DNA of 64,000 bases from Sulfuritalea sp. Its GTDB lineage: Bacteria > Pseudomonadota > Gammaproteobacteria > Burkholderiales > Rhodocyclaceae. This document shows positions 47,203 through 56,210 of this stretch, in pieces. Numbering within the stretch: the first letter of the stretch is position 1; each line of letters starts with the position of its first letter. Location: positions 17,690 through 81,689 of the forward strand of contig JADJUP010000017.1 of the NCBI GenBank assembly GCA_016716965.1, read 5' to 3'. The notes under the pieces were generated by a model. That model was not told where the DNA came from. It did not search any database and was given only the letters and a program-made list of their open reading frames with translations. Position numbers and translations under genes: made by a program.

Positions 47203-48231
47203 TCAGGCCCGGCGAATCGCGTGATTCGCCCACAGCAGCAGCCCGAACAGCACCATCGCCCCGGCCTGGTGCGCCGCGCCCAGTGCCACCGGCACCTGCA
47301 GCAACAACGTGGCGATGCCGAGGCTCACCTGAACCGCAAGCCACAGCGTCAGCACTACGGCGGGCGTGCGCGCCTCCGGGTGCTCCTGCCAGATGCGCCA
47401 TGAATACCAGGGAATCAGCCCCATCAGCGCCCAGGCGATCAGGCGGTGGTCGAACTGCACCAGCGCCATGTTGGTGAAGAAGTTCAGCCACCACGGATCG
47501 ACCATGAAGCTTTCGGGCGGCAGGAAGTGGCCGTTCATCAGCGGGAAGGTGTTGTAGGCGAGTCCGGCGCGGATGCCGGCGACCAGCGCGCCCGACAGCA
47601 CCATGACGAAGACCAGCGGCACCAGCCAGTTGCCGAGGCGCATCGTGAAAGTCGCCGTGTCGCCGGCGCCGACTTTCGCGGTGCGCGTTTGCAGCATGCC
47701 CAGCCCGGTCCAGAACATCAGGCCGAAGAGGATGAAGGCGAGGCCGAGGTGGGCGGCGAGGCGGTATTGCGAGACGCGCGGATCGTCCACCAGCCCGCTC
47801 TTGACCATGTACCAGCCCATCGCGCCCTGCAGGCCGCCGAGGATGAAGAAGCCGAACACCTTGGCCGCCAGCATGCCATGCAGCTTGCCGCGCAGCAGGA
47901 ACCAGACGTAGGGGACGAAGAACACCACGCCGATCAATCGGCCGGACAGGCGATGCGCCCATTCCCACCAGAAGATGAACTGGAAGCCGTCCAGCGTCAT
48001 GTCGTGGTTGCGCTTGATGAACTCCGGCGTCTGCTGGTACTTGGCGAAGAGTTCCAGCCAGTCGGCATGGGACAGCGGCGGCAGGGCGCCGATCAGCGGT
48101 TTCCATTCGACGATGGAAAGGCCGGAGTGCGTCAGGCGCGTCACGCCGCCCACCACCATGGTCACGAAGACCATGGCGCAGCAGGCGAACAGCCACCAGG
48201 CCACGGCGCGTTGCGAATTATTTTGCGTCAT
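47203..48231 (-). CDS. ctaA: Heme A synthase CtaA
   Basis: CtaA oxidises heme O to heme A for cytochrome oxidase. ATG 48231 starts eight or so membrane helices: AWWLFACCAMVFVTMVVGGV, then TRLTHSGLSIVEWKPLIGAL, WEWAHRLSGRLIGVVFFVPY and QFDHRLIAWALMGLIPWYSW. The paired heme-ligand histidines (EWAHR, AAHLG, FDHRL, AAHQAG) are all present. It has 342 residues. A dispersed repeat in the loop after helix 4 inserts RTAKVGAGDTAT without breaking the frame. Its 3' neighbour on this strand is non-coding; moaC overlaps its start. Confidence 0.95.
   Translation of the reverse strand: MTQNNSQRAVAWWLFACCAMVFVTMVVGGVTRLTHSGLSIVEWKPLIGALPPLSHADWLELFAKYQQTPEFIKRNHDMTLDGFQFIFWWEWAHRLSGRLIGVVFFVPYVWFLLRGKLHGMLAAKVFGFFILGGLQGAMGWYMVKSGLVDDPRVSQYRLAAHLGLAFILFGLMFWTGLGMLQTRTAKVGAGDTATFTMRLGNWLVPLVFVMVLSGALVAGIRAGLAYNTFPLMNGHFLPPESFMVDPWWLNFFTNMALVQFDHRLIAWALMGLIPWYSWRIWQEHPEARTPAVVLTLWLAVQVSLGIATLLLQVPVALGAAHQAGAMVLFGLLLWANHAIRRA
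47654..47676 (+). repeat. Dispersed ~23-bp repeat inside ctaA
   Basis: GTGTCGCCGGCGCCGACTTT differs from the core at one base. It is antisense to ctaA and encodes KVGAGDTA in an inter-helix loop. Confidence 0.9.
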
Positions 48232-48751
48232 CGGTTTTCCAGTGTCCCGATTTGCCGCCCAGCTTTTCCAGCAGGCGTATGTCTTCGATCACCATGCCGC
48301 GGTCGGCGGCCTTGCACATGTCGTAAATGGTCAGCAGGCCGATCGATACCGCGGTCAGCGCTTCCATCTCGACGCCGGTGCGGCCGACGGTTTCCGCCGT
48401 CACCGCAAGCGCCACGCGATGGCGTTTTTCATCGAGTTCGAACTCGGCGGCGACGCGCGTCAGCGCCAGCGGGTGGCACAGCGGAATCAGGTCGGAAGTG
48501 CGCTTGCTGCCCTGGATCGCGGCGATGCGCGCGATGCCCAGCACGTCGCCCTTTTTCGCCGAGCCGGCCTTGATCAGGGCGAAGGTGGCGGGGGCCATGC
48601 TGATGTGTCCCTGCGCCCGCGCCACGCGCGTGGTTTCGGCCTTGGCGCCGACGTCGACCATGTGCGCCTGACCGGCCGCATCGAAGTGGGTGAGCGGCGC
48701 CGGGCTAGCCTTGGCGGGCGGTTTGCGGGGAGGTTTGGCGGGTGTTTTCAT
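48218..48751 (-). CDS. moaC: Cyclic pyranopterin monophosphate synthase MoaC
   Basis: MoaC acts with MoaA to make the molybdopterin precursor. After a Lys/Pro-rich 18-residue extension (KPPRKPPAKASPAPLTHFD) the enzyme matches well: MVDVGAKAETTRVARAQGHI, GIARIAAIQGSKRTSDLIPL followed by CHPLALTRV, and TGVEMEALTAVSIGLLTIYD with MCKAADRGM. It has 177 residues. Its last codons overlap the ctaA start by 14 bases. A MoaD-like gene lies 8 kb away. Confidence 0.95.
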   Translation of the reverse strand: MKTPAKPPRKPPAKASPAPLTHFDAAGQAHMVDVGAKAETTRVARAQGHISMAPATFALIKAGSAKKGDVLGIARIAAIQGSKRTSDLIPLCHPLALTRVAAEFELDEKRHRVALAVTAETVGRTGVEMEALTAVSIGLLTIYDMCKAADRGMVIEDIRLLEKLGGKSGHWKTDDAK

Positions 48752-48800
48752 GAAATACCTTGTGACAACTCGCGTGCTGCGGAGCCGCTATCATAGCGGG

Positions 48801-50264
48801 ATGAAATTGTATCCTTTTGCCACCGCGCTGGTCCTTGGGGTCGGCATCCTCGCGGCGCCGCCGCTGTCGGTGGCGGAGGGACTTCCCGACCTCGGCGAAG
48901 CGGCCCAGGCCGAGTTCTCGCCGGCGGTGGAACGCCGCACCGGCGAATCCATCATGCTCGAAGTCCGGCGCGATCCGGCCTGGCTCGGCGACCCCGAAAT
49001 CAACGGCTACCTCAACCGCATCGGCAACCGCCTCGCCGCGCAGAGCGAGGACGCGCGCCAGGAGTTCGAGTTCTTCGTGCTGCGCGACTCGACCCTCAAT
49101 GCCTTCGCCATGCCGGGCGGCTACATCGGCGTGCATACCGGGCTGATCCTCGCCGCCGCGTCGGAGTCCGAGCTGGCCGCGGTGCTGGCCCACGAAATCT
49201 CCCACGTCACCCAGCGCCACCTGGCGCGCCTGATCAACAAGTCGGGGCAGGGCCAGGTCACCAGCCTGCTGGCCCTGGCGGTGGCCATCCTCGCCGCGCG
49301 CAGCAGCCCCGACCTCGCGGTGGGCGCGGCGATGGCCGGGCAGGGCGCGGCGATCCAGAACCAGCTCAACTACTCGCGCGATTTCGAGCGCGAGGCCGAT
49401 CGCGTCGGCCTCGGCCTGCTGGAGCGCTCCGGTTTCGACATTCGCGGCATGAGCGGCTTCTTCGAGCGCATGCAGAAATTCGGCCGCCTCTACGAGAACA
49501 ACGCGCCGGGCTACCTGCGCACCCACCCGCTGACCACCGAGCGCCTGGCCGACATGGGCAATCGCATCCAGTCGCGGCCCTACAAGCAGGCCGCCGATTC
49601 GCTCGAATTCCAGCTGGTGCGCGCCAAGCTGCGCGTACAGGAAGGTGCGGCCCACGACGCCGTGACCGAGTTCGAATCGCGCCTGCGCGACCGCAACTTC
49701 GCCGGCGCCGAGGCCGCCGTGCGTTACGGGCTGGCGCAGGCCTTGTTGCGCGACGGCAAGGCGGCCGCGGCGGAACGCGAAGTGGGCGAATTGCGGCGGC
49801 TCAAGGCCGAATCGCCGATGATCGAGACGCTGGCCGCGCTACTGCGCCAGAAGCAGGGCGACGCGACAGGCGCTGCCGCCATCCTGCGCGCCGCCCAGCC
49901 GCGTTATCCGCAGGACCGCGCCATCGCCTACGCGCTGGTCGACTCGCTGCTCGAGGCGGGGCAGCCGCAGCAGGCAATCAAGGTCACCGAAGAGGACCTG
50001 CAGAACTACCCGTCGGATCCCCGCATGCACCTGCTGCAGGCGCGCACCTGGTCGATGCTCGGGCGCCGCCTGCAACAGCATCGCGCGCTGGCCGAGGCCT
50101 ATGCCCTGCAGGGGCAACTGGCGCCGGCCGTGGAACAGCTGGAACTCGCGCAGAAGGCCGGCGACGGCAATTTCTACGAGCAGTCGCAGGTCGATTCGCG
50201 CCTGCGCGAAGTGAAGAAGCGCATGGCCGACGACGCGAAGCAGGCCAAGGACGCAAAAAAATAG
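48801..50264 (+). CDS. bepA: Periplasmic M48 protease with TPR tail, BepA/YfgC-like
   Basis: BepA-like proteases police assembly of outer-membrane proteins such as LptD. ATG 48801 gives a signal peptide (ATALVLGVGILAAPPLSVAE). The zinc site is AAVLAHEISHVTQRHLARL with third ligand in FEREADRVGLGLLERSGFD. A strand NAFAMPGGYIGVHTGLI precedes it. From about residue 300 to 480 TPR-like helices follow (AEAAVRYGLAQALLRDGKAA, AIAYALVDSLLEAGQPQQAI). It has 487 residues, the normal length, and ends 7 bases before norQ. Confidence 0.9.
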   Translation: MKLYPFATALVLGVGILAAPPLSVAEGLPDLGEAAQAEFSPAVERRTGESIMLEVRRDPAWLGDPEINGYLNRIGNRLAAQSEDARQEFEFFVLRDSTLNAFAMPGGYIGVHTGLILAAASESELAAVLAHEISHVTQRHLARLINKSGQGQVTSLLALAVAILAARSSPDLAVGAAMAGQGAAIQNQLNYSRDFEREADRVGLGLLERSGFDIRGMSGFFERMQKFGRLYENNAPGYLRTHPLTTERLADMGNRIQSRPYKQAADSLEFQLVRAKLRVQEGAAHDAVTEFESRLRDRNFAGAEAAVRYGLAQALLRDGKAAAAEREVGELRRLKAESPMIETLAALLRQKQGDATGAAAILRAAQPRYPQDRAIAYALVDSLLEAGQPQQAIKVTEEDLQNYPSDPRMHLLQARTWSMLGRRLQQHRALAEAYALQGQLAPAVEQLELAQKAGDGNFYEQSQVDSRLREVKKRMADDAKQAKDAKK

Positions 50265-50271
50265 GATCGCC

Positions 50272-51111
50272 ATGACCGCCCCCAACTCCTCCGCGCGCAA
50301 CGACCTGCGCGCCGTCGCCACGCCGCTGGTGCAAATCGCGAAGGAACCCTACTACCATGCCACCGGTGACGAACTGGAGGTGTTCGCCGCCGCTGCCGCG
50401 AGCGGCCTGCCGGTGATGCTCAAGGGCCCCACCGGCTGCGGCAAGACGCGCTTCGTCGAGCACATGGCCTGGCGCCTCAAGCGGCCGCTGGTGACCGTGG
50501 CCTGCCACGACGACCTGACCACCTCCGACCTGGTCGGACGCTACCTGATCGTCGGCGACGAAACCGTCTGGATGGACGGCCCGCTGACCGCGGCGGTGCG
50601 CGGCGGCGCGATCTGCTACCTCGACGAGATCGTCGAGGCGCGCAAGGACACCACGGTGGTGATCCATCCGCTGACCGATTCGCGCCGCGCCCTGCCGGTG
50701 GAAAAGCGCGGCGAGTACATCGAGGCGCCGCCGGATTTCATGCTGGTGATTTCCTACAACCCCGGCTACCAGAGCGTGCTCAAGGAAATGAAGCCGAGCA
50801 CGCGGCAGCGCTTCGTCGCGCTGGATTTCGACTACCCGCAAGCCGAAGTCGAAGCCGGCATCGTCGCCCACGAAGGCGGCGTCGATGCCGACACCGCGAC
50901 CAAGCTGGTCAGGCTCGGCACGCTGACCCGCAAGCTGAAGGGCGCCGGGCTCGACGAAGGCGCCGGCACGCGCCTGCTGGTCCATGCCGCGCAACTGATC
51001 GCGAAGGGCATGGCGCCGGTGACCGCCTGCACCGCCGCCATCGCCCGCCCGCTGGCCGACGAACCCGATACCCGCCACGCGCTGGACGACCTGATCGCCG
51101 CCGTCTTCTAG
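50272..51111 (+). CDS. MoxR-type AAA+ ATPase, NorQ/CbbQ/NirQ family
   Basis: NorQ/CbbQ ATPases pair with a VWA protein to activate nitric oxide reductase or RuBisCO. ATG 50272 opens 279 residues. Walker A is MLKGPTGCGKTRFVEHMAW, Walker B GGAICYLDEIVEARKDTTVV, and sensor regions are FMLVISYNPGYQSVLKEMKP and STRQRFVALDFDYP. The VWA partner norD follows 5 bases later. No norCB or cbbLS genes are in the window, so the target cannot be told. Confidence 0.9.
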   Translation: MTAPNSSARNDLRAVATPLVQIAKEPYYHATGDELEVFAAAAASGLPVMLKGPTGCGKTRFVEHMAWRLKRPLVTVACHDDLTTSDLVGRYLIVGDETVWMDGPLTAAVRGGAICYLDEIVEARKDTTVVIHPLTDSRRALPVEKRGEYIEAPPDFMLVISYNPGYQSVLKEMKPSTRQRFVALDFDYPQAEVEAGIVAHEGGVDADTATKLVRLGTLTRKLKGAGLDEGAGTRLLVHAAQLIAKGMAPVTACTAAIARPLADEPDTRHALDDLIAAVF

Positions 51112-51116
51112 CCGCC

Positions 51117-53188
51117 ATGAGCGAGCGCAAGCTTTTCGCCCACGAGCTCGAAGCCCGGCTCGACGAACTGCTGCTGCTTACCCTGCGCCAGCGTTCGGCG
51201 GCACTGCCGGCGGCGCAGCTCGAAGCCCTGCCGCGCCAGCAGCAGGAGCGCGTGCTGCACTGGGTCGGCATCGCGGCGCAGACCTCCACCGAGCTCGGCT
51301 GGGCCATCGCCCAGCGTGCCGGGACGCGCGCCGCCCAGCCCGGATTCGCGCTTGACGACTGGGCGCGTGCCGGGCTCGAAGCGCACGATGCCGGCGGCCT
51401 CGCCGCGGCGCAGGCCCGGCTCGACGAGTACGCGGCGGCGGCGCCGGATAGCGCCAGCGCCGCGCGCGGCGTCACCTTCGCCGCCGTCGAAGGCCGCCTC
51501 GCCGGATTCCTGCATGCGCTCGACGGGCGCCCCATGCAACTGCGCTGCGGGCCGAGGACCTGGACCGACGGCGAAACCCTGTGGCTGCCGGAATCCCTCG
51601 ACCTCGCCGCCGATGCCGCCGGCAATCGCCGCCTGTATACCGTGATCGCCGCGCTGCTCTGGGCGCAGGCGCGCTTCGGCACCTTCAATGTCGACCCGGA
51701 ACCGGAGCTGGTCCAGTGGGCCGACCGCGATACGGCGCTGGACTGGTTTTCCCTGTTCGAGGGCATGCGCCTCGAAGCCCGCCTGGCGCTCGACCTGCCC
51801 GGCCTCGCGCGCGACATGGCCGCCCTGCGCGGGCCGTGGCCGGCCGAACTGGCACCGGTTGCCGCCCGGCTTGCGCGACCGGAGGCGAGCGCGGCCGACA
51901 GTCTGGCCTGCATGGCCGAACTGAGAAGAGTCGGCGCTGGCGACACGGCGCATCCGCCCTACCGCACCACGCTCGATCCGTTGGCGGCGCGCCGCCTGCG
52001 CGCGGCGCGCATCGCGCGCGATGCGGGGACGCTGCGCCGCGCGCTCAACATCATGCGTGCGATCGACCCGCACTCGCGCGGCGGCGCCAGCGACAGCGAG
52101 TATCCGCCGCTCGCGGCCGACGGCGATTCGGTGCCGGCCGAGCTGCAATCCGGCGACCTGCAGGGCCTGCCGCCCGATGCCCGGGCCGCCGCGCAGTCGC
52201 TGGCGCAGGACCTCGACGGCATCCCGCCGGAACTCCTGCGCCCGGCCGGACCCGGCGCCTGGCGCCCCGAGGACCGCGATGAGGGCGACGGCGCGGTCGC
52301 CGCCGCCAGCGGCGAGCCCGACGCGCTCTATGACGAGTGGGATTACCGGCGCGGCGCCTGGCGGCGCGACTGGTGCCATCTCTACGAATCCGAGGACCGG
52401 CCGGGGAACACGCCTGGGTCGATGAGGTGCGCGTTCGCCACGCGCACCTGATCCGCAGCATCCGCCGCCGTTTCGAGGCCCTGCGCGGCGAGGACAAGCC
52501 GCAGCGGCGCCAGCTCGACGGCGAGGAAATCGACCTCGACGCCCAGGTCGAGGCGCGCGCCGACCGCATGGGCGGCAGCGAACCCTCGCCGCGCCTGTTC
52601 ATCCATCGCCGCCGCGTCGAGCGCTCGCTGGCGGTGATGTTCATGGTGGACATGAGCGGTTCGACCAAGGGCTGGGTCAACGACGCCGAGCGCGAATCGC
52701 TGGTGCTGCTGTGCGAGGCGATCGAAGCGCTGGGCGACAGCTACGCCATCTACGGCTTTTCCGGCTGGACCCGCACGCATTGCGACATCTACCGCATCAA
52801 GCGCTTCGGCGACCGCTACGACGCGGCGACGCGGCAGCGCATCGCCGGCATCGAGGCGCGCGACTACACGCGCATGGGCGTCGCCGTGCGCCACCTGTCC
52901 GGCCTGCTGCAGCGGCAGAACGCCCGCCACAAGCTGCTGGTGACGCTGTCCGATGGCCGCCCCGACGACCACGGCGACGAATACCGCGGCCGCTACGGCA
53001 TCGAGGACACCCGCCGCGCCCTGCTCGAAGCGCGCGAGAAAGGCATCCGCAGCTACTGCGTCACCATCGACCGCCACGGCGCCGACTACCTGCCGCAGCT
53101 TTATGGCCCCGCGCATTACACGGTGATCGACGACGCGAAGAAGCTGCCGGCACGGATCGCCGACATTTACCGCAAACTGACGGCCTGA
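51117..53188 (+). CDS. VWA-domain activator protein, NorD/CbbO family (one frameshift)
   Basis: This is the partner of the upstream ATPase. ATG 51117 begins 440 helical residues of the CbbO/NorD N-terminal type, ending in DEWDYRRGAWRRDWCHLYE. One missing base near 52400 (GGCCGGGGAACACG) shifts the frame; the second frame continues GEHAWVDEVRVRHAHLIRSI. It contains the VWA domain with MIDAS motif MVDMSGSTKGWVNDAERESL, later DYTRMGVAVRHLSGLL and LVTLSDGRPDDHGDEY. Corrected length is about 690 residues. A dispersed repeat encodes RRVGAGDTAH at 51927. Confidence 0.88.
51927..51949 (-). repeat. Dispersed ~23-bp repeat inside norD-like gene
   Basis: AGAGTCGGCGCTGGCGACAC followed by GGC is a near-perfect reverse-complement copy. 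It encodes RVGAGDTA in frame between helical segments. Confidence 0.9.
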
Positions 53189-53213
53189 GCCGGACCCACG
53201 ACAGGAGGAAGCG

Positions 53214-53963
53214 ATGAGCGAAGTTTCAGGCGAATTTTCCAACCGGGTGGCGCTGGTCACCGGTTCCTCCAGCGGCATCGGCGAGGCCATCGCGCGGCGG
53301 CTGTCGGCGCTCGGCGCCTCGGTGGTGATCAATTCCGCGACTTCGGTCGAGGCCGGCACCCGCATCGCCGCCGAACTGGGCAAGGACGCGCTCTACGTGC
53401 AGGCCGACATCGCCGACAAGGCGGCCGGCGAGCGCTTGCTGGCGGCCACCCTGGCGCGCTTCGGCCGGCTCGACATCCTGGTGAACAACGCCGGCTGGAC
53501 CACGGTCGTGCCGCACCAGGACCTGGATGCGCTGACCGACGAGATATTCAAGAAGACCTTCGACGTCAACGTCACCGGCACCTGGTGGCTGACCAAGGCG
53601 GCGATGCCGCACCTGATGCGGAGCGACGACGGCAACGTCATCAACATCACCTCGATCGCCGGCGTGCGCCCGGTCGGCAGTTCGATCGCCTATTCGATGG
53701 CCAAGGCCGCGCTGAACCAGATGACGCGGCTGCTGGCCAAGTCCTGCGGCCCGGTGCGGGTCAATGCCGTCGCCCCGGGGCTGGTCGAAACGCCATGGAC
53801 GCGGGACTGGCAGGCGCAGCACGAGGCGGTCAAGGCGCGCGCGCCGCTGAAGCGCTCGGCAACGCCGGAGGACTGCGTCGAGGCGGCGCTGGGCCTGCTG
53901 CGCAGCCGCTATGCCACCGGCCACGTCTTCGTGGTCGACGGCGGCCTCACGCTGACGATGTAG
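53214..53963 (+). CDS. Short-chain dehydrogenase/reductase
   Basis: GGAGGAAG precedes ATG 53214. The Rossmann cofactor motif is ALVTGSSSGIGEAIARRL. The NNAG motif is DILVNNAGWTTV. The catalytic Ser-Tyr-Lys are in INITSIAGVRPVGSSIAYSM and AKAAL. It has 249 residues, the classical SDR length, and ends YATGHVFVVDGGLTLTM. The substrate is unknown. The dioxygenase-like gene follows after 7 bases and may be in one operon. Confidence 0.9.
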   Translation: MSEVSGEFSNRVALVTGSSSGIGEAIARRLSALGASVVINSATSVEAGTRIAAELGKDALYVQADIADKAAGERLLAATLARFGRLDILVNNAGWTTVVPHQDLDALTDEIFKKTFDVNVTGTWWLTKAAMPHLMRSDDGNVINITSIAGVRPVGSSIAYSMAKAALNQMTRLLAKSCGPVRVNAVAPGLVETPWTRDWQAQHEAVKARAPLKRSATPEDCVEAALGLLRSRYATGHVFVVDGGLTLTM

Positions 53964-53970
53964 CGTTGCC

Positions 53971-54627
53971 ATGACCCAAAAAATTGCCGTGTCACGAGCG
54001 CCGACTTTTGAACCTCAATCGCCGTGGAACCGGCAGCGCCGCCTGCTGCTGCTTTCGCCGCTGCTTGTCCTGCCGGCGGCGCGCGCCGCTACGAACCTGG
54101 TGGCGACACCGAGCCAGATGCTCGGCCCCTTCTACCCCTTGCGGCCCGACGCCGCGGCCGGCAATGACCTGACCACCGTGGACGGCAAGGGCCGCGCGCA
54201 GGGCCGGGCCTTGCGCATCGTCGGCCGCGTGACGGACACCACGGGGCGCGCGCTGCCCGGGTTGCTGGTCGAAATCTGGCAGACCAACGCCCACGGCCGC
54301 TACCACCACCCGCATGACGACAGCGCGGCGCCGCTGGACCCGAATTTTCGCGGCTATGGCCGCGCCACCACGGGCATCGACGGCGCCTACCGCTTTGCCA
54401 CGATCATGCCAGTGGCCTATCCGGGGCGCACGCCGCACGTGCATTCCCGGCTTAGTCGCGGCGAGCGCGAACTGCTGGTGACGCAGATGTACCTGCCGGA
54501 TGCCGCTGCCGCCAACGCGCGTGACGGCCTGTTCATGTCGCTGCGGGAGGCCGCCCGGCGGCGCCTGGTCGGTGCGCCCGAAAGCGGGGCGGCGGACACG
54601 CTGCGCTTCGACATCGTGCTGGAGTGA
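53971..54627 (+). CDS. Intradiol ring-cleavage dioxygenase-like protein, exported
   Basis: The family includes protocatechuate 3,4-dioxygenase. ATG 53971 gives an unusual start, because residues 5-13 (IAVSRAPTF) come from a dispersed repeat. A signal-like stretch follows (RRLLLLSPLLVLPAARA). The domain runs from PSQMLGPFYPL to the C-terminus. The four non-heme iron ligands are visible: Tyr in NAHGRYHHPHD, then Tyr and two His in AYPGRTPHVHSRL. LRIVGRVTDTTGRALPGLLV and VEIWQTN are typical. It has 218 residues. The true start may lie after the repeat, since homologues often begin with the signal sequence. Confidence 0.85.
   Translation: MTQKIAVSRAPTFEPQSPWNRQRRLLLLSPLLVLPAARAATNLVATPSQMLGPFYPLRPDAAAGNDLTTVDGKGRAQGRALRIVGRVTDTTGRALPGLLVEIWQTNAHGRYHHPHDDSAAPLDPNFRGYGRATTGIDGAYRFATIMPVAYPGRTPHVHSRLSRGERELLVTQMYLPDAAAANARDGLFMSLREAARRRLVGAPESGAADTLRFDIVLE
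53986..54009 (+). repeat. Dispersed ~23-bp repeat at the 5' end of the dioxygenase gene
   Basis: GTGTCACGAGCGCCGACTTT differs from the core at about two bases. It encodes AVSRAPTF, the same frame as the copy at 3014. Confidence 0.85.
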
Positions 54628-54687
54628 GCGCGGCGGATGCGGCAGGCAATGCTTTCACGATGCATCGTTCAACAACGGGAGAAAATC

Positions 54688-55167
54688 ATGGTCAAGAAAC
54701 TCAAGCCGGCGTCCTGCCTTGCAACATTCGCCGTGCTGGCGGGACTTTTCAGCGCCGGCGCGTGGGCCGACAAGCCCGATTGGGCGGGGCAGAACAAGGC
54801 ATCCAAGGCCGCCAAGGGCAACGGTCACGGCAAGCAAAAGTCCGATGGCGAACATCGCTTCAATGACGACAGCCGGCGCCTGGTCAGTGACTACTACGGC
54901 TCGCGCGTTCGCGCCGGCAAGTGTCCGCCGGGACTGGCCAAGAAGAACAACGGCTGCCTGCCGCCGGGCCAGGCCAAGAAATGGGCGATGGGCCAGCCGG
55001 TGCCGCGCGACCTGCGCTTCTACGACCTGCCGAAGGAACTCCGCACACGCCTGCCACCGCCACCGCCGGAGCATCGCTACGTGCGCATTGCCGGCGACAT
55101 CCTGCTGATCGCCATCGGCACACGCATGGTGGTCGATGCCATCGAGGATATCGGCAAGGCCAGGTGA
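54688..55167 (+). CDS. RcnB/CigR-like small exported protein
   Basis: ATG 54688 follows GGGAGAAAATC; the frame is open upstream but that start lacks a signal. The signal peptide is SCLATFAVLAGLFSAGAWAD. A charged low-complexity region (KAAKGNGHGKQKSDGEHRFN) leads to GSRVRAGKCPPGLAKKNNGC, LPPGQAKKWAMGQPVPRDLR, and a C-terminal hydrophobic segment (IAGDILLIAIGTRMVVDAIE). This resembles the RcnB/CigR family of periplasmic proteins, whose roles are mostly unclear. It has 159 residues. Confidence 0.7.
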   Translation: MVKKLKPASCLATFAVLAGLFSAGAWADKPDWAGQNKASKAAKGNGHGKQKSDGEHRFNDDSRRLVSDYYGSRVRAGKCPPGLAKKNNGCLPPGQAKKWAMGQPVPRDLRFYDLPKELRTRLPPPPPEHRYVRIAGDILLIAIGTRMVVDAIEDIGKAR

Positions 55168-55176
55168 CATGGCCGG

Positions 55177-55196
55177 CGCGCGGGGTTGCCCGCGCG
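55177..55196 (+). terminator. Hairpin between convergent genes
   Basis: CGCGCGGG / CCCGCGCG is an 8-bp stem with loop GTTG, ten bases past the RcnB-like stop. No T run follows. The rest of 55197-55338 shows nothing. Confidence 0.5.
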
Positions 55197-55338
55197 AAAT
55201 CGACGAGCGTTGCAGCAAGGTGAACGACCTGCCCTTCGATCCGGGTACAGCCCCGCGACCCGCGTCCGTTCGTAGCCGTCGAGCGCCGTCAGCACGCAGG
55301 CAGCGTGCGCTGCAGCGGCAAGGGATGGCGGGGGCTGC

Positions 55339-55758
55339 TCAGCCCTCCTGCAGCTCCTTGAGCTGCGGCAGCAGGAAGCTGCCGGACGGGTTGAGGTGCT
55401 CGTCGCGGTGCAGCTGCGCCATTTTCGCCGCCATGCGCTCGCCGCTTTCGGTGAGATGCACCTCGACCGCGCGCCGGTCGTCCTGGCCCTGGCGGCGTTC
55501 GACCCAGCCCAGCTTCTCGCAGCGCGAGATCAGCGCCACGGTGCCGTGGTGCTGCGCCTGCAGGCGTTCCGCGAGTTCGCCGACCGTCGCCCAGTGGCGC
55601 CCGGGAAACCCCTTGAGGTGCAGCAGCAGCAGGTATTGCAGCGGCGTGATGCCGTTCTTGCGCGTCACGCGCTCGGAAAAGCGCAGGAAGCGGCGCAGCC
55701 GGTAGCGAAACTCGGAGAGGGTTTCGAATTCCTTCTTGGTCATCGCTTTCTTGGCCAT
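55339..55758 (-). CDS. MarR-family transcriptional regulator
   Basis: ATG 55758 gives MAKKAMTKKEFETLSEFRYR, a 139-residue winged-helix protein. GITPLQYLLLLHLKGFPGRH and ATVGELAERLQAQHHGTVAL form the helix-turn-helix, then ISRCEKLGWVERRQGQDDRR is the wing with the typical D-x-R. It is divergent from the DsrC-like gene, with a CATGAT-GT-ATCATG palindrome between them. Confidence 0.92.
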   Translation of the reverse strand: MAKKAMTKKEFETLSEFRYRLRRFLRFSERVTRKNGITPLQYLLLLHLKGFPGRHWATVGELAERLQAQHHGTVALISRCEKLGWVERRQGQDDRRAVEVHLTESGERMAAKMAQLHRDEHLNPSGSFLLPQLKELQEG

Positions 55759-55815
55759 GGGCGGGATTTCCGGTGGGCGACGGGCCAAATCTATCATAGT
55801 GTGCTTGTATCACGG

Positions 55816-55829
55816 CATGATGTATCATG
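55816..55829. promoter_or_regulatory. Palindromic operator candidate between marR-like and dsrC-like genes
   Basis: CATGATGTATCATG is a perfect 6-bp inverted repeat around GT. Related TATCA words occur nearby (CTATCATAG, TGTATCACG). MarR proteins often bind such palindromes and control both divergent genes, but this was read by eye only. Confidence 0.55.
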
Positions 55830-55871
55830 GCGCCGGCTTCTCTCTGGCAACTCGAGGACACGGAGGTGAAC

Positions 55872-56210
55872 ATGAACCTGAACATGGACGCGAGCGAAGA
55901 CCTGCCGCCCGTCGACGACGAGGGCTACCTGGTCAATCCGGCCGACTGGGACGAACGCCTGGCGCAGGTGCTGGCGTCGCAGGAAAACATCGACCTTGGC
56001 GATGCCCACTGGGTTGCGATCCACTTCATGCGCGACTTCTACCAGGAACACCAGGTGATCCCCGACGTGCGTTTCGTCACCCGCCACCTGGCCGAGCACT
56101 ACGGCGTGCCGGCGCGCAACCTGGTGTTCGAACTGTTTCCCTACGGCTACGTGAAACAGGCCTGCCGCATCGCCGGCATGCGCCGGCCGCGAGGCTGGAG
56201 CACGGGATGA
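55872..56210 (+). CDS. DsrC/TusE-like sulfur-relay family protein without the terminal cysteine
   Basis: ATG 55872 follows GGAGGTG. The 112-residue protein matches the DsrC/TusE fold: DDEGYLVNPADWDERLAQVL, LGDAHWVAIHFMRDFYQEHQ, IPDVRFVTRHLAEHYGV, and FPYGYVKQACRIAGMRRPRG-WSTG. The Cys in KQACRIAG is present, but the last residues are WSTG, so the penultimate Cys used in sulfur transfer is missing. Such homologues are often called regulatory sulfur-related proteins. Sulfur relay is therefore doubtful. Confidence 0.8.
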   Translation: MNLNMDASEDLPPVDDEGYLVNPADWDERLAQVLASQENIDLGDAHWVAIHFMRDFYQEHQVIPDVRFVTRHLAEHYGVPARNLVFELFPYGYVKQACRIAGMRRPRGWSTG

